64,000 nt of DNA from Paraglaciecola hydrolytica (GTDB lineage: Bacteria; Pseudomonadota; Gammaproteobacteria; Enterobacterales; Alteromonadaceae): contig NZ_LSNE01000003.1 in assembly GCF_001565895.1 (NCBI RefSeq), positions 190,101 through 254,100 of the forward strand, given 5' to 3'. Positions within the stretch are counted from its first letter, which is position 1; the number at the start of each line of letters is the position of its first letter. The translations under genes and the position numbers were made by a program. The notes under the pieces are model-generated. The model was not told where the DNA came from, did not search any database, and saw nothing but the letters and a program-made list of their open reading frames with translations. Positions 53,119-63,117 of this stretch are shown here, in pieces.

Positions 53119-54245
53119 TGGTTCATGGAAATAGCACTAATTTCAAATGGCAGCGAGTTGTCATTAAAGTCGGCAGTGCCTTAATAGCACCGGACCGAAA
53201 AGGCGTAAGTAGCCGTTATTTATTGGGTATTGCCCAATTTATTGTGCGCTGTCGGGAAATGGGGATCCAAGTTGTATTGGTTTCATCTGGCTCAGTAGCG
53301 GCAGGTGCTCATTTGTTTCCTGATATCGATAAACCCAGTGTATCCATTAAAAAGGCAATGGCCGCTGCTGGTCAAACTGAAATGATTGGTATTTGGAACA
53401 ATTTATTTGATTTTTCCACCGCTCAAATACTCATGACTCATGGTGATCTGCGAGATAGAGAACGTTATGTCAGCATAAAAAATACTATTCATACTCTCTT
53501 GGATAATGGGATCTTACCCATCATTAATGAAAACGATACGGTAACCACCGATAAACTACGAGTTGGCGATAATGACAACCTCTCGGCCATGGTTGCAGCG
53601 GCTTCAGATGCTGATGTATTAATAATATGTTCTGACATTAACGGTTTATATGACAAAAATCCCCGTACCTATGACGATGCCGTATTGGTACCTGTGATAA
53701 AAGAAATCAATAAACACACATACGCTATGGCGGGTAGTGAAGCGGGTTTACTTGGTACTGGTGGTATGCGTACTAAAGTTGAAGCTGCAGAAAAGGCCAC
53801 ATCCCATGGTATTGATACCTTCATCATTAATGGCTTTTCAGAAACGGCGTTTAATCAATTATTAGCAGGTCAAAACCCCGGTACACATTTTTTCCCTGTG
53901 GCGAAACCGATGAAAGAGTTAGTGCATTGGATGACTTATACCTCTGACGCTCAAGGTGAAGTCGTAGTTGAAAATGACTTTGAGTTTGATATGGACATTC
54001 AAAGCGAATTACTTACCAGTGAAGCCATCGCCGAAGTAAGAGGCCAGTTTACGGTAGGTGATACGGTCTTAATTACTAAACGAGATGGCACCAAGTTAGC
54101 AAAAGCGGTATCAAATTATAGTAGCTGTTTGCTAAGTTTTATTGCCGATCAAGCCGATGATAGTTTTGCGACCGACTTTCAATCAAACACTGGTTCAATC
54201 ATTTCACCGAAAAATATGGCAATGTTAAACAATAAGACGGTTTAA
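53118..54245 (+). CDS. proB: Glutamate 5-kinase ProB
   Basis: A 375-residue enzyme. The amino-acid kinase domain (about 10-260) has VVIKVGSALI, VLVSSGSVAAG, ILPIINENDTVTTDKLRVGDNDNLSA, ICSDINGLYDKNP and LLGTGGMRTKVEAAEKA. A C-terminal PUA domain follows (about 280-365). It phosphorylates L-glutamate, the first and feedback-controlled step of proline biosynthesis. proA, the usual partner, is absent downstream; instead it shares an operon with putP. This suggests proline accumulation, for example under osmotic stress, rather than routine biosynthesis (inference). Confidence 0.93.
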   Translation: MVHGNSTNFKWQRVVIKVGSALIAPDRKGVSSRYLLGIAQFIVRCREMGIQVVLVSSGSVAAGAHLFPDIDKPSVSIKKAMAAAGQTEMIGIWNNLFDFSTAQILMTHGDLRDRERYVSIKNTIHTLLDNGILPIINENDTVTTDKLRVGDNDNLSAMVAAASDADVLIICSDINGLYDKNPRTYDDAVLVPVIKEINKHTYAMAGSEAGLLGTGGMRTKVEAAEKATSHGIDTFIINGFSETAFNQLLAGQNPGTHFFPVAKPMKELVHWMTYTSDAQGEVVVENDFEFDMDIQSELLTSEAIAEVRGQFTVGDTVLITKRDGTKLAKAVSNYSSCLLSFIADQADDSFATDFQSNTGSIISPKNMAMLNNKTV

Positions 54246-54273
54246 TTGTATTTAGTGGCAACTCCTTTCACCT

Positions 54274-54311
54274 AATAAGGCGATTCACTAAGGTGACTCG
54301 CCTTATTTTAT
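54274..54311 (+). terminator. Intrinsic terminator after proB
   Basis: AATAAGGCGA pairs with TCGCCTTATT, with a further inner stem TCAC/GTGA and loop TAAG, followed by TTATTT. It begins about 29 nt after the proB stop. Confidence 0.9.
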
Positions 54312-54525
54312 TTATAAAAATTAAATTTTTGTTGGCCTGTCTTCTTATTTATAGTGATTTGGCTTAAAGCAGACAAACATTATGTACATTGAAAATACAT
54401 AAATTTGTCATGAAAAACTTGAATTATTAAAAGTAAACGGCATATAGCATATCGGTAATAATGATCCTTAACTGGACATCGACATTTATCTTCTGCACCA
54501 ATCTCATCACGTTAAGGCACTAATA

Positions 54526-55467
54526 ATGTATGCACTGGATATCAATGGTTTAACCAAAACCTACAAGGGCGGTACACAAGCCTTACAAGGGATTAATTTG
54601 CAAGTTAAACAAGGTGACTTTTTTGCCTTGTTGGGCCCTAATGGCGCAGGCAAATCAACCACTATTGGCATTATCAGTTCACTGGTTAATAAAACCGCGG
54701 GTGATGTCAAAATATTTGAGTATTCCTTAGCTTCGCAAATGGAAGATGCAAAGTCCTGTATTGGTCTGGTGCCGCAAGAATTTAATTTCAATCAATTTGA
54801 AACACTCTGGCAGATCATGCTGAATCAAGCTGGTTATTACGGAGTGCCACGAAATGTCGCTAAACCTCGAGCCGAAAAATATCTAAAACAATTAGATTTG
54901 TGGGAAAAACGCAATTCAGCTGCTAGAACCTTATCGGGCGGTATGAAAAGGCGATTGATGATCGCCAGAGCGTTAATGCATGAACCTAGAATGCTTATTC
55001 TTGATGAGCCAACGGCCGGTGTGGATATTGAAATACGCCGTTCAATGTGGACATTTTTAAAAGAGATTAACCAGCAAGGCATCACCATTATACTGACAAC
55101 CCATTATCTTGAAGAGGCAGAGATGTTGTGCCGCAATATCGCTATTATCGATAAAGGCCAGATTGTCAAAAATACCAGTATGAAATCCCTGCTTGCTACC
55201 CTCAATCTTGAAACTTTTGTGTTAGATTTGTCTAAGAATATTAGTTCTTTAACATTAAGTGGCTTTGAATCACGCTTAATAGATGGTCACACCCTTGAAG
55301 TGGATGTGCCTAAAGAAGTCGGTTTGAATTCGGTTTTTGAGCAATTAACAACACAAGATATTCAGGTATTGAGTATGCGTAATAAATCCAATCGCTTAGA
55401 AGAACTCTTTGTCAGATTAGTGGAATCAGGTCGTCAACCTGAAAAAGGAAATAATAAACATGACTAG
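54526..55467 (+). CDS. yadG: ABC exporter ATP-binding protein YadG
   Basis: A 313-residue ATPase that resembles E. coli YadG over its length. Walker A is GPNGAGKST, the signature is LSGGMKRRLMIARAL, Walker B is RMLILDEPTAGVD, and LTTHYLEEAEMLCRN follows, with GLVPQEFNFNQFETLWQI between. It energises an ABC-2-type exporter. The last eight bases overlap the start of the permease gene, so the two are translated together. The substrate of YadGH is unknown. Confidence 0.93.
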   Translation: MYALDINGLTKTYKGGTQALQGINLQVKQGDFFALLGPNGAGKSTTIGIISSLVNKTAGDVKIFEYSLASQMEDAKSCIGLVPQEFNFNQFETLWQIMLNQAGYYGVPRNVAKPRAEKYLKQLDLWEKRNSAARTLSGGMKRRLMIARALMHEPRMLILDEPTAGVDIEIRRSMWTFLKEINQQGITIILTTHYLEEAEMLCRNIAIIDKGQIVKNTSMKSLLATLNLETFVLDLSKNISSLTLSGFESRLIDGHTLEVDVPKEVGLNSVFEQLTTQDIQVLSMRNKSNRLEELFVRLVESGRQPEKGNNKHD

Positions 55468-56230
55468 TCGTAACTTTGTAGCCTTACGTACTATTTGGAT
55501 TAAAGAATGCACTCGTTTTATGCGCATCTGGATCCAAACTCTTTTACCTCCTGCAATTACCATGAGTCTATATTTTGTCATCTTTGGCAACCTAATAGGC
55601 AGCCGTATAGGTGACATGGGCGGATTTAGCTATATGGAGTTTATTGTACCTGGCCTGATTATGATGTCAGTCATTACCAATGCTTACTCCAATGTTTCTT
55701 CCTCATTTTACAGCGCTAAATTTCAACGCAACGTTGAAGAAATGTTAGTTGCGCCGGTACCCAACTGGGTCATTATTGCGGGTTTTGTGGGTGGTGGAGT
55801 GGCGAGAGCTTTATTAATTGGCTTTATTGTTACCTTGGTTTCACTCTTGTTTGTCGATATTCATATCCACAGTTTAGCCATCATATTGCTGACTTTAGTT
55901 CTTACTGCAACATTGTTTTCAACCGCGGGATTAATTAACGCCATCTATGCAAATTCATTTGACGATATCAGCATTATCCCCACTTTTGTATTAACTCCAC
56001 TGACCTACTTAGGCGGAGTTTTTTATTCTTTAACCCTGTTGCCTGAATTTTGGCAATGGGTGAGCAAAGCTAATCCTATTGTGTATATGGTTAACGGCTT
56101 CAGATATGGCTTTTTAGGCGTGTCAGATATTAATCTTTATGTCTCAATGGCACTGCTTGTAGGATTTAATCTTATATTATTAACCTTGGCTTATTCATTG
56201 ATTAATCGTGGTGTTGGCATTCGCAGTTAG
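55460..56230 (+). CDS. yadH: ABC-2 type permease YadH
   Basis: A 256-residue permease with six membrane helices and the ABC-2 conserved region (GGVFYSLTLLPEFWQWVSKANPIVYMVNGFRYGFLG near residues 185-225). Its start overlaps the ATPase gene. It forms the membrane half of the YadGH exporter. It is followed 36 nt later by a methyltransferase gene with no sign of a terminator, so the three may be one transcript. Confidence 0.92.
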   Translation: MTSRNFVALRTIWIKECTRFMRIWIQTLLPPAITMSLYFVIFGNLIGSRIGDMGGFSYMEFIVPGLIMMSVITNAYSNVSSSFYSAKFQRNVEEMLVAPVPNWVIIAGFVGGGVARALLIGFIVTLVSLLFVDIHIHSLAIILLTLVLTATLFSTAGLINAIYANSFDDISIIPTFVLTPLTYLGGVFYSLTLLPEFWQWVSKANPIVYMVNGFRYGFLGVSDINLYVSMALLVGFNLILLTLAYSLINRGVGIRS

Positions 56231-56266
56231 GCCAACTAATTTGCAGATACTTGAGTTAATTAGAAG

Positions 56267-56932
56267 ATGCATAAAGCCCCCCGTAGCATTGAAACCAATC
56301 AGACAGGTATTAATACTAACCTGACTAAAGTGGTTACAAAGTACTTAAACAGTAACAGCAAAAAGCCGTTTTCTGAACATTCGCTAACGGCCATCAACAC
56401 CATCAAGCAATGGCTGGGCGACTGGCAAGGTGAACTGATATTTGATTCATGCTGTGGGGTGGGCGAAAGCACAGTGGCTATCGCTCTTGCCCATCCTAAT
56501 GCCAAAATCATCGGCATTGATAAGTCTATTGCTAGATTGGATAAACACCCAGCTTACGCGGCAAAGCTGACTAACTATCTTATTATACGTGCTGACCTTA
56601 ACGATTTATGGAGATTAGCTGTTCTTGAAGGTTGGCATTTAACAAAACACTATTTGCTTTACCCTAATCCCTATCCTAAATCGTCTCAATTACAAAATCG
56701 TTGGTACGCCTCCGCGGCTCTACCCGATTTACTTAAACTCGGTGGTTTACTTGAGGTGAGGAGCAATTGGAAGTTGTATATTGAAGAGTTTTCCTTCGCT
56801 TTGCATTTGGCAAAAGTGACTGCAGAAGTTCAACAATATAATGCTGAGCAAGCTATGACTCCCTTCGAACGTAAATACTGGGGCAGCGGTCAATCAAGTT
56901 GGCAATTAATAGCCAATCTTAAACAAGATTAA
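56267..56932 (+). CDS. TrmB-like SAM-dependent methyltransferase
   Basis: A 221-residue Rossmann-fold methyltransferase. SAM-binding features are IFDSCCGVGESTVAIALAHP and IIGIDKSIARL; the catalytic/tRNA region is HYLLYPNPYPKSSQLQNRWYA. These match tRNA (guanine-46-N7) methyltransferase TrmB, but the N-terminal part is atypical and FDSCCGVGES replaces the usual LEIGFG-type motif. It is probably a TrmB paralogue that modifies tRNA or another RNA; the true TrmB would be elsewhere. Its TAA abuts the stop of the convergent EAL gene with no base between. Confidence 0.78.
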   Translation: MHKAPRSIETNQTGINTNLTKVVTKYLNSNSKKPFSEHSLTAINTIKQWLGDWQGELIFDSCCGVGESTVAIALAHPNAKIIGIDKSIARLDKHPAYAAKLTNYLIIRADLNDLWRLAVLEGWHLTKHYLLYPNPYPKSSQLQNRWYASAALPDLLKLGGLLEVRSNWKLYIEEFSFALHLAKVTAEVQQYNAEQAMTPFERKYWGSGQSSWQLIANLKQD

Positions 56933-57646
56933 TTATTCTAATTTAGCTAAAGGCTCACTTAAATAAAAGCCCTGGGCATAGCGAAAACCCAAGGTTTTCA
57001 TTGCCTCTAATACACTATTCTGTTCAATATGCTCAGCAATTAAATTAATATTACGAGTGCTCGCCTGCTGAAATAAATGTAGTAGCGACTGATGTAAAAC
57101 TCCGTTTTGCTCAATGCCTTGCATGACATTGCCTGAAATCTTAATGGCATCAACGGGTAAAGCGAGGGTTTGTGCTAAGTCATCGTTGTGCAAATCAAAA
57201 TGATCAAGGGTTATGCCTATATTCAAGCTTTTACAAAATGTCGCAAATTCTGTAAACACAGCTAGATTTTCCAAGGCATTGTTAACCGTTACTTCAATAG
57301 ATACACGCTGAGGACTTGGATAATTATACAATTGCGCGCGCAAAAACTGGATGATTTCAGGATCCTGCATGTCTTCGAGACTCGCGTTGACACTCCAAGC
57401 AACATTAAGATTTCGGAAATAATTTGCACTACGATTAAATATGGTTTCAGTCAAACGAGCAACTGAATGTCGTCTATCTACTAGAAATAAAAACTCACTG
57501 GGAACAAAAGCTGGCTGATTGAAATTCACTAGTCGCGCTAAACATTCATAACGCCACACCGTATTATTTGACAAATCCATTATGGGTTGAAAAAAAGGCA
57601 CTACGTTATCTAAGCTAAAATCTTGATTTACGTGAGAAACTTGCAT
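56933..57646 (-). CDS. Stand-alone EAL-domain protein, probably catalytically degenerate
   Basis: A 237-residue protein consisting of one EAL domain. The signature reads ECLARL. The family's paired Asp LDDFG is LDHFD here (D to H), and KID is KIS; the Asn (WSVNAS), Glu (VSIEVTV), Lys (AIKISG), second Glu (IAEHIEQ) and Gln (AQGFYL) remain. Loss of one metal-binding Asp suggests it binds c-di-GMP or acts as an effector rather than hydrolysing it. No membrane or sensory part is present. It shares back-to-back stops with the methyltransferase gene. Confidence 0.85.
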   Translation of the reverse strand: MQVSHVNQDFSLDNVVPFFQPIMDLSNNTVWRYECLARLVNFNQPAFVPSEFLFLVDRRHSVARLTETIFNRSANYFRNLNVAWSVNASLEDMQDPEIIQFLRAQLYNYPSPQRVSIEVTVNNALENLAVFTEFATFCKSLNIGITLDHFDLHNDDLAQTLALPVDAIKISGNVMQGIEQNGVLHQSLLHLFQQASTRNINLIAEHIEQNSVLEAMKTLGFRYAQGFYLSEPLAKLE

Positions 57647-57831
57647 GTTTTTATTATTCTGACTTTTTACAATTTAATATAGCAGCTGTTTTAAATTTGC
57701 AACAGTTATACACAAATCCTGTCATTTTAACGTAACAAAGTTGTGACTCTCTCAAATCGCACAGCTATTGGTCTGGACTGTATTTTAGGGTAAAGTTCGC
57801 GCCTTGAAAATTTTCAGTCAGGGTTACAAGA

Positions 57832-59451
57832 GTGGGTGGAGCAGAAGTCAGTTTAGAGCACCTTTATAAAGTTTTTACTATGCCAGAAGGTAAAAGCTCG
57901 AAGTTAGCCCAAATTGAGCAACATTTATCAGATAACCTTGCCGGATTTTTATCCCAGCATGTGGTTACCAGCGTTAAATCTTTAGAGCAAATCGAAAAGA
58001 ACTTTGCCGAGTATGCTGTGCCCGAGCAGCCTGAGTTTGTCTCGCAACATGCGGCCAATCTACTGGATAAGCTAGTCGCTAATTCTGTTAATACCTATTC
58101 GCCAACTTTTATCGGTCATATGACCTCAGCTTTGCCTTATTTTCATTTACCTTTAGCAAAACTGTTGGTGGGCTTGAATCAAAACCTCGTAAAGATCGAA
58201 ACATCCAAGGCTTTTACACCGCTTGAACGCCAAGTATTAGGTATGATGCATGAACTAGTCTACGGCCAATCCAGCGATTTTTATGGTACTTACCTGCACA
58301 GCGCCAATCACGCTTTGGGGGCATTTTGTTCAGGTGGCACTATCGCCAATGTGACGGCCCTATGGGTAGCGCGTAATAAAGCTTTGCCTGCTACAGCCCA
58401 GTTCAGAGGTGTTGCATATGAAGGTTTTGCTGCCGGTTTGCAGCATTATGGTTACAAAAAGATGGGGGTTTTATCATCTAAACGTGGACACTATTCATTA
58501 TCAAAATCGGTAGATTTATTAGGTTTAGGTCGCGAACAATTATTAACCATCGACTGCCCAACCCAAAGATTGTCAGCCGAAAAGGCTTTATCTGTAGGTA
58601 AACAATATCAAAACGAAGGCAACAAAATCCTTGCCATAGTGGGTATTGCTGGCACAACAGAAACCGGCCATGTTGATCCTTTAGATGAATTGGCTGATGT
58701 TGCACAAGAACTAGGTTGTCATTTTCATGTGGACGCCGCATGGGGTGGTGCAACCTTGTTTTCCCGTACCTATGGCAAGTTACTTAAAGGTATTGAGCGT
58801 GCCGATTCTGTCACCTTGGATGCTCACAAACAAATGTACGTTCCTATGGGGGCAGGCATGGTGTTATTTAAAGATCCTAATGACAGCAACGCAGTACGTC
58901 ATCATGCTAATTATATTCTACGGGCAGGTTCGAAAGATTTAGGCGCCACTACCCTTGAAGGCTCACGCAATGGCATGGCAATGATGGTCTATGCTTCATT
59001 GCATATTTTTGGCCGTCAAGGTTATGAATTATTGATCAATCAAAGCATTGAAAAAGCCAAAACCTTTGCCCGTATGATCCAATCAAACCCAGATTTTGAA
59101 TTGATCACTGCCCCCATCCTTTCGTTACTGACTTACCGAGTCAATCCCGAGGCATTACAAGATAAAATCAATCGCATGCCCCAACTAGCCAGTGCGCTAA
59201 ACCTTGAACTTGACCAATTAAATGTCAGCATTCAAAAACAACAACGTGAAGCAGGTAAATCTTTTGTTTCTCGTACTCGTTTGCAAACCGAAAAATATAA
59301 CAGTCAATCTATAACGGTATTCAGAGTGGTTATCGCCAATCCCCTGACCACGGAATTGGATTTACAAAATATACTGAATGAGCAACTTACCATCGCCCAC
59401 AAAACCAAAATGTGGCAAAAACTGTGTGCCAAACACAAAAAAGCAGAGTAG
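57832..59451 (+). CDS. panP: Pyridoxal-dependent aspartate 1-decarboxylase PanP
   Basis: A 539-residue PLP enzyme of the group II decarboxylase family. The stacking and cofactor Asp region is HFHVDAAWGGATLF, and the PLP lysine is in SVTLDAHKQMYVPMGAGMVLF. Its length and context fit PanP, which makes beta-alanine from aspartate and replaces the pyruvoyl enzyme PanD in some gammaproteobacteria. It converges on panC and panB, whose products use that beta-alanine to make pantothenate. The start is GTG 57832 with AGGG upstream. A strong bidirectional terminator covers its stop codon. Confidence 0.92.
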   Translation: MGGAEVSLEHLYKVFTMPEGKSSKLAQIEQHLSDNLAGFLSQHVVTSVKSLEQIEKNFAEYAVPEQPEFVSQHAANLLDKLVANSVNTYSPTFIGHMTSALPYFHLPLAKLLVGLNQNLVKIETSKAFTPLERQVLGMMHELVYGQSSDFYGTYLHSANHALGAFCSGGTIANVTALWVARNKALPATAQFRGVAYEGFAAGLQHYGYKKMGVLSSKRGHYSLSKSVDLLGLGREQLLTIDCPTQRLSAEKALSVGKQYQNEGNKILAIVGIAGTTETGHVDPLDELADVAQELGCHFHVDAAWGGATLFSRTYGKLLKGIERADSVTLDAHKQMYVPMGAGMVLFKDPNDSNAVRHHANYILRAGSKDLGATTLEGSRNGMAMMVYASLHIFGRQGYELLINQSIEKAKTFARMIQSNPDFELITAPILSLLTYRVNPEALQDKINRMPQLASALNLELDQLNVSIQKQQREAGKSFVSRTRLQTEKYNSQSITVFRVVIANPLTTELDLQNILNEQLTIAHKTKMWQKLCAKHKKAE

Positions 59452-59464
59452 TACTCTGCTTTTT
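59438..59464. terminator. Bidirectional terminator between panP and panC
   Basis: A nearly perfect palindrome with arms AAAAAGCAGAG and CTCTGCTTTTT around TAGTA, with A and T tracts at both ends. The panP stop codon lies inside it. It can end both panP and the leftward panC transcript. Confidence 0.92.
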
Positions 59465-59487
59465 GTTATACAGGTAACACTAAATGT

Positions 59488-60336
59488 TTATAGTTTGATC
59501 TGAATATTATCGATCAAACGAGTTTTACCCATAAAGGCCGCTGCCAGTATTACCAAGTTGTTTTCCTCATGGCTCGGTGGCATCAATGTTGCTGCCGCCC
59601 GAATTTCGATGTAGTCAGGTTTGAAACCCAGTTCAGCCAACTCTGCTTTGCAATTATTCGCTAATTTGGTGTAGTCTCGGCGGCCTTGCATGATGACATC
59701 CGCCAACTCTTGCAGCTTTTGATACAACACTGGCGCTAAAGCCCGTTGCTCTGCGTTTAAATACTGATTTCTAGAACTCATGGCTAAACCATCGGTTTCC
59801 CGAGTGGTTGCTACACCAAAGACTTGCAAATTCATCGAAAGATCAGTGACCATAGCTTTAATAACTTGTAGCTGCTGAAAATCCTTTTCACCAAAAAACG
59901 CCAAATTGGGTTGCACCATATTAAACAACTTACTTACTATGGTAGCCACACCGCGAAAATGCCCTGGGCGACTAGCACCACAGATCATATAAGAGATACC
60001 CGGCACTTCCACAAAGGTTTGCTGCTCTAATCCACGCGCATACATATCCGCCACTTTAGGGGCAAACAATACATCGACACCTAGTGCTTCTAACAACTCT
60101 GCATCTTTTGGTAAGGTGCGAGGATAGGCATCCAAATCTTCGTCGGGACCAAATTGCATTGGGTTAACAAAAATGGATACCACTACCACATCCGCATGGC
60201 GCTTGGCTTCGCGCACCAGATTCAAATGGCCCTGATGTAAATTACCCATAGTTGGCACAAAGGCAATAACCTTTGACTTTAACTGCCATTCACGCCTTAA
60301 CTCACGTAATACGGGGATTTCACTGACTAATTGCAT
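59488..60336 (-). CDS. panC: Pantothenate synthetase PanC
   Basis: A 282-residue ligase of the nucleotidyltransferase fold. The HIGH-like motif is [16 protein letters not shown], with [35 protein letters not shown] and MSSRNQYLN as further family signatures. It condenses pantoate with beta-alanine using ATP. It lies 17 nt after panB, in the order folK-panB-panC on the leftward strand. The enzyme producing beta-alanine, PanP, is encoded on the facing strand. Confidence 0.96.
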   Translation of the reverse strand: MQLVSEIPVLRELRREWQLKSKVIAFVPTMGNLHQGHLNLVREAKRHADVVVVSIFVNPMQFGPDEDLDAYPRTLPKDAELLEALGVDVLFAPKVADMYARGLEQQTFVEVPGISYMICGASRPGHFRGVATIVSKLFNMVQPNLAFFGEKDFQQLQVIKAMVTDLSMNLQVFGVATTRETDGLAMSSRNQYLNAEQRALAPVLYQKLQELADVIMQGRRDYTKLANNCKAELAELGFKPDYIEIRAAATLMPPSHEENNLVILAAAFMGKTRLIDNIQIKL

Positions 60337-60353
60337 ATATCGCTTCTCAGAAT

Positions 60354-61148
60354 CTAATTAAAACTGTGTTCTGCAGAAGGGAAAGTCCCTTCCTGTACTT
60401 CACGGATAAAATCATTGACCGCAGCGCGCATATCACCACTGGCGAGCAAATAATTTTTCGAAAACTTAGGCATGTAGTTAGCACTGATGCCAAACATATC
60501 GTGCATCACTAAGATCTGGCCATCGGTCAGATTGCCTGCACCAATGCCAATCACTGGGATATTTAAACTATGTGTGATTTTTTCAGCTAAACCAGAAGGT
60601 ATACATTCCAGCACTAATAATTGTATGCCCGCGCGTTCTAATTCTTTGGCTTGTTCAAGGATTTGCTCGGCCTGTAAATCATCCCTACCCTGTACCTTAA
60701 ATCCACCAAATACATGCACTGATTGCGGTGTTAAACCTAGGTGACCACAAACCGGTACACCACGCTCGTTTAAACCTTTAATGGTTTCTTGCAGCCATGA
60801 GCCACCTTCAAGCTTCACCATGCTCGCGCCAGCACTCATCAATTGCGCCGCATTTTGGTAGGCAAGTTCTGGTGTGGCATACGACATAAAGGGCATATCC
60901 GCCACCACAAACGCACGCTGCGTTCCACGGCGCACTGCCTTGGTATGATAGGCTATATCGGCAACAGTGACCCCTAGAGTGTCATCTGCGCCCTGTAATA
61001 CCATGCCTAGGGAATCACCAATGAGCAAAACATCAATACCTTGTTCATCAAACATCTTGGCAAAACTGGCATCGTAAGCCGTAAGGGCGCTTATGCGTTG
61101 TTTGTCTTGTTTCATCTTTAACAAGCTTGATGTACTTACTTTTTTCAT
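60354..61148 (-). CDS. panB: 3-methyl-2-oxobutanoate hydroxymethyltransferase PanB
   Basis: A 264-residue TIM-barrel enzyme that adds a hydroxymethyl group from methylene-tetrahydrofolate to 2-oxoisovalerate, giving ketopantoate. Visible motifs are [30 protein letters not shown] (Mg-binding Asp), [26 protein letters not shown] and [19 protein letters not shown]. Folate dependence suits its place after folK. Spacing to folK is 71 nt, with no terminator recognised. Confidence 0.96.
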   Translation of the reverse strand: MKKVSTSSLLKMKQDKQRISALTAYDASFAKMFDEQGIDVLLIGDSLGMVLQGADDTLGVTVADIAYHTKAVRRGTQRAFVVADMPFMSYATPELAYQNAAQLMSAGASMVKLEGGSWLQETIKGLNERGVPVCGHLGLTPQSVHVFGGFKVQGRDDLQAEQILEQAKELERAGIQLLVLECIPSGLAEKITHSLNIPVIGIGAGNLTDGQILVMHDMFGISANYMPKFSKNYLLASGDMRAAVNDFIREVQEGTFPSAEHSFN

Positions 61149-61219
61149 AAATTTACTCCAATCTCAAGGTGAAATATGGGTTAGTTAAGATGGATGTGTG
61201 GCTGAAACAATACGAACAA

Positions 61220-61732
61220 CTAGTTATTAAGTTGGAAAATAGGGGCAGGAGACAAAATTTTAAGGCCGTTTATCGGACATTTTTTAATCAGCTCGGCCAG
61301 CAATTCTCCGTCTGGTAAACATAGTTGCGGGCTTATCTCAAATAAGGGAAACAGCACAAACTCCCGTTGTTTCATACCATAGTGTGGTACTACTAGCTCA
61401 CTACTGTCAATCTGTTGCTCACCGTAAAGCAGTATATCAATATCCAGTGTACGCGGTCCCCATCGCTCTGATTTACGCACTCTGCCATGTTCAAGTTCAA
61501 TCTCTTGTAAGGCTTTTAACAAAAACAAAGGCGCTAATTGAGTGTGGATCAATACCACAGCGTTAACATAGTCGGGTTGATCTTGTGGCCCCATGGGCTG
61601 ACTGGCATATAAACTAGAGCAACATTTAATTGCGGTTTCAGCAAGATTATCTAAAGCCTCAAGGGCTGCCTGAATTTGGTGGACAGGCTTATCCAGATTA
61701 CTGCCTAGGCCAAGATAAACGTCTATACCCAT
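61220..61732 (-). CDS. folK: HPPK, 2-amino-4-hydroxy-6-hydroxymethyldihydropteridine pyrophosphokinase
   Basis: A 170-residue enzyme of folate biosynthesis that pyrophosphorylates 6-hydroxymethyl-dihydropterin. Motifs are YLGLGSNL, SLYASQPMGPQDQPDYVNAV and the signature RWGPRTLDIDILLYG; VPHYGMKQREFVLFPLFEI follows. It begins 8 nt after the pcnB stop, so it is coupled to pcnB and leads into panB-panC, the arrangement common in gammaproteobacteria. Confidence 0.96.
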   Translation of the reverse strand: MGIDVYLGLGSNLDKPVHQIQAALEALDNLAETAIKCCSSLYASQPMGPQDQPDYVNAVVLIHTQLAPLFLLKALQEIELEHGRVRKSERWGPRTLDIDILLYGEQQIDSSELVVPHYGMKQREFVLFPLFEISPQLCLPDGELLAELIKKCPINGLKILSPAPIFQLNN

Positions 61733-61740
61733 ATATTAAC

Positions 61741-63117
61741 TCAGACTTTCTTTTTGCCACGATAACGCCGGTTACGACTTGGAGCGCCTGCCCCACTTTC
61801 AGTATTTCTTAAAGTCAGCAACATAGTTTTACGAGCATCTTCATCCGCTTCTTGGAATTCTGTCCACCACTCGGCTAATTCCAATAGTTGCCCACCTTCT
61901 ACTTCTGAGCGGACTAACAAAAAGTCATAAGCTGCACGAAATTTTGGATGTTCCAGCATTTGATAAGCACGACGACCAAAACGCTTAGACATGCGCGTTT
62001 GCAACTGCCAAATTTCGCGAATGGGAATAGTAAAACGTTTGGGGATCATGATGCGCTGAATTTGCTTTTGCAGCACGTCATTCATGGCAAGATTGAAAGC
62101 ATCAAAATGAGTAAGACCACCCTCAACCATCAGTTGCTGCACACGCTCTTCCAAGGGATACCATAAAAATGCTGCAAATATAAATGCCGGCGTCACTCTT
62201 TGCCCCGTATTAATGCGGTTATCGGTATTGATCAATACTTGTTCAACAAAACGTACTTCACGGCTTTGTTGATCCTTTAACATGGGTGCAAGCAGCGGGA
62301 ACAAAGGCTCAAACAAATGATATTGGCATAATAATCGGAAAGTCTCTAAACCTTGGCCAGACAATAACAATTTAAGAATTTCTTCAAACAACCGTGCGGC
62401 CGGGATATTTGCCAACAAGGGTGCAAGTTCTAAGATGGGTTTAGCGCTTTTATCACTAATGCGCATATTGAGTTTAACGGCAAAACGTACGGCACGTAAC
62501 ATACGCACCGGATCTTCACGATAACGCAGCGCAGGATCACCAATTAAGGCAATTTCTTTGGCTTTAATGGCTGCCATGCCACCTGCAAAATCGGTGATCG
62601 AAAAATCCGCAATATTGTAGTACATAGCGTTAATGGTGAAATCACGGCGCTGAGCATCTTCTTCAATGCTGCCAAACACATTATCCCGCAACAATTGACC
62701 ATGATCACTTTGTTTGCTTAGGTTAGATTCTTGCTCGTTATCTTCTTCGCTTTCTTCTTGGTGGTGACCACGAAAAGTCGCCACCTCGATAACTTCGCGG
62801 CCATAAACAATATGGGCTAAACGAAACCGGCGCCCGATTAAACGACAGTTACGAAACAAACCTTTAATTTGCTCAGGAGTAGCATTGGTTGTGACGTCAA
62901 AATCTTTAGGATGTTTACCTAGCAAAATATCCCGTACACAACCACCAACCAAATAGGCTTCATAACCCGCATTACTGAGGCGATAGAGCACCTTAAGGGC
63001 ATTTTCACTAACATCATCACGAGAGATTGGATGTTCCGCACGAGGAATAATGGTGGCGCTCAGTTTTATAGGGGGTGCCACTACAGCCACGGTCTTGCCG
63101 CGCAGTGCATCTTTCAC
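61741..63117 (-). CDS. pcnB: Poly(A) polymerase I, PcnB
   Basis: An RNA polyadenylating enzyme of at least 458 residues that tags RNAs for decay. The nucleotidyltransferase head has [28 protein letters not shown] with catalytic DFD, then [12 protein letters not shown], and a basic C-terminal tail [11 protein letters not shown]. The first canonical in-frame start is GTG 63117, but it has no ribosome-binding site. Upstream, in frame, are ATT (63138) and ATA (63141), with GGGAG 8-11 bases before them, and the added residues [11 protein letters not shown] line up with the E. coli N-terminus (TRVANFCRKVL). E. coli pcnB begins at AUU, so the true start may be non-canonical. An intrinsic terminator separates it from gluQ. 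Confidence 0.95.
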   Translation of the reverse strand: MKDALRGKTVAVVAPPIKLSATIIPRAEHPISRDDVSENALKVLYRLSNAGYEAYLVGGCVRDILLGKHPKDFDVTTNATPEQIKGLFRNCRLIGRRFRLAHIVYGREVIEVATFRGHHQEESEEDNEQESNLSKQSDHGQLLRDNVFGSIEEDAQRRDFTINAMYYNIADFSITDFAGGMAAIKAKEIALIGDPALRYREDPVRMLRAVRFAVKLNMRISDKSAKPILELAPLLANIPAARLFEEILKLLLSGQGLETFRLLCQYHLFEPLFPLLAPMLKDQQSREVRFVEQVLINTDNRINTGQRVTPAFIFAAFLWYPLEERVQQLMVEGGLTHFDAFNLAMNDVLQKQIQRIMIPKRFTIPIREIWQLQTRMSKRFGRRAYQMLEHPKFRAAYDFLLVRSEVEGGQLLELAEWWTEFQEADEDARKTMLLTLRNTESGAGAPSRNRRYRGKKKV

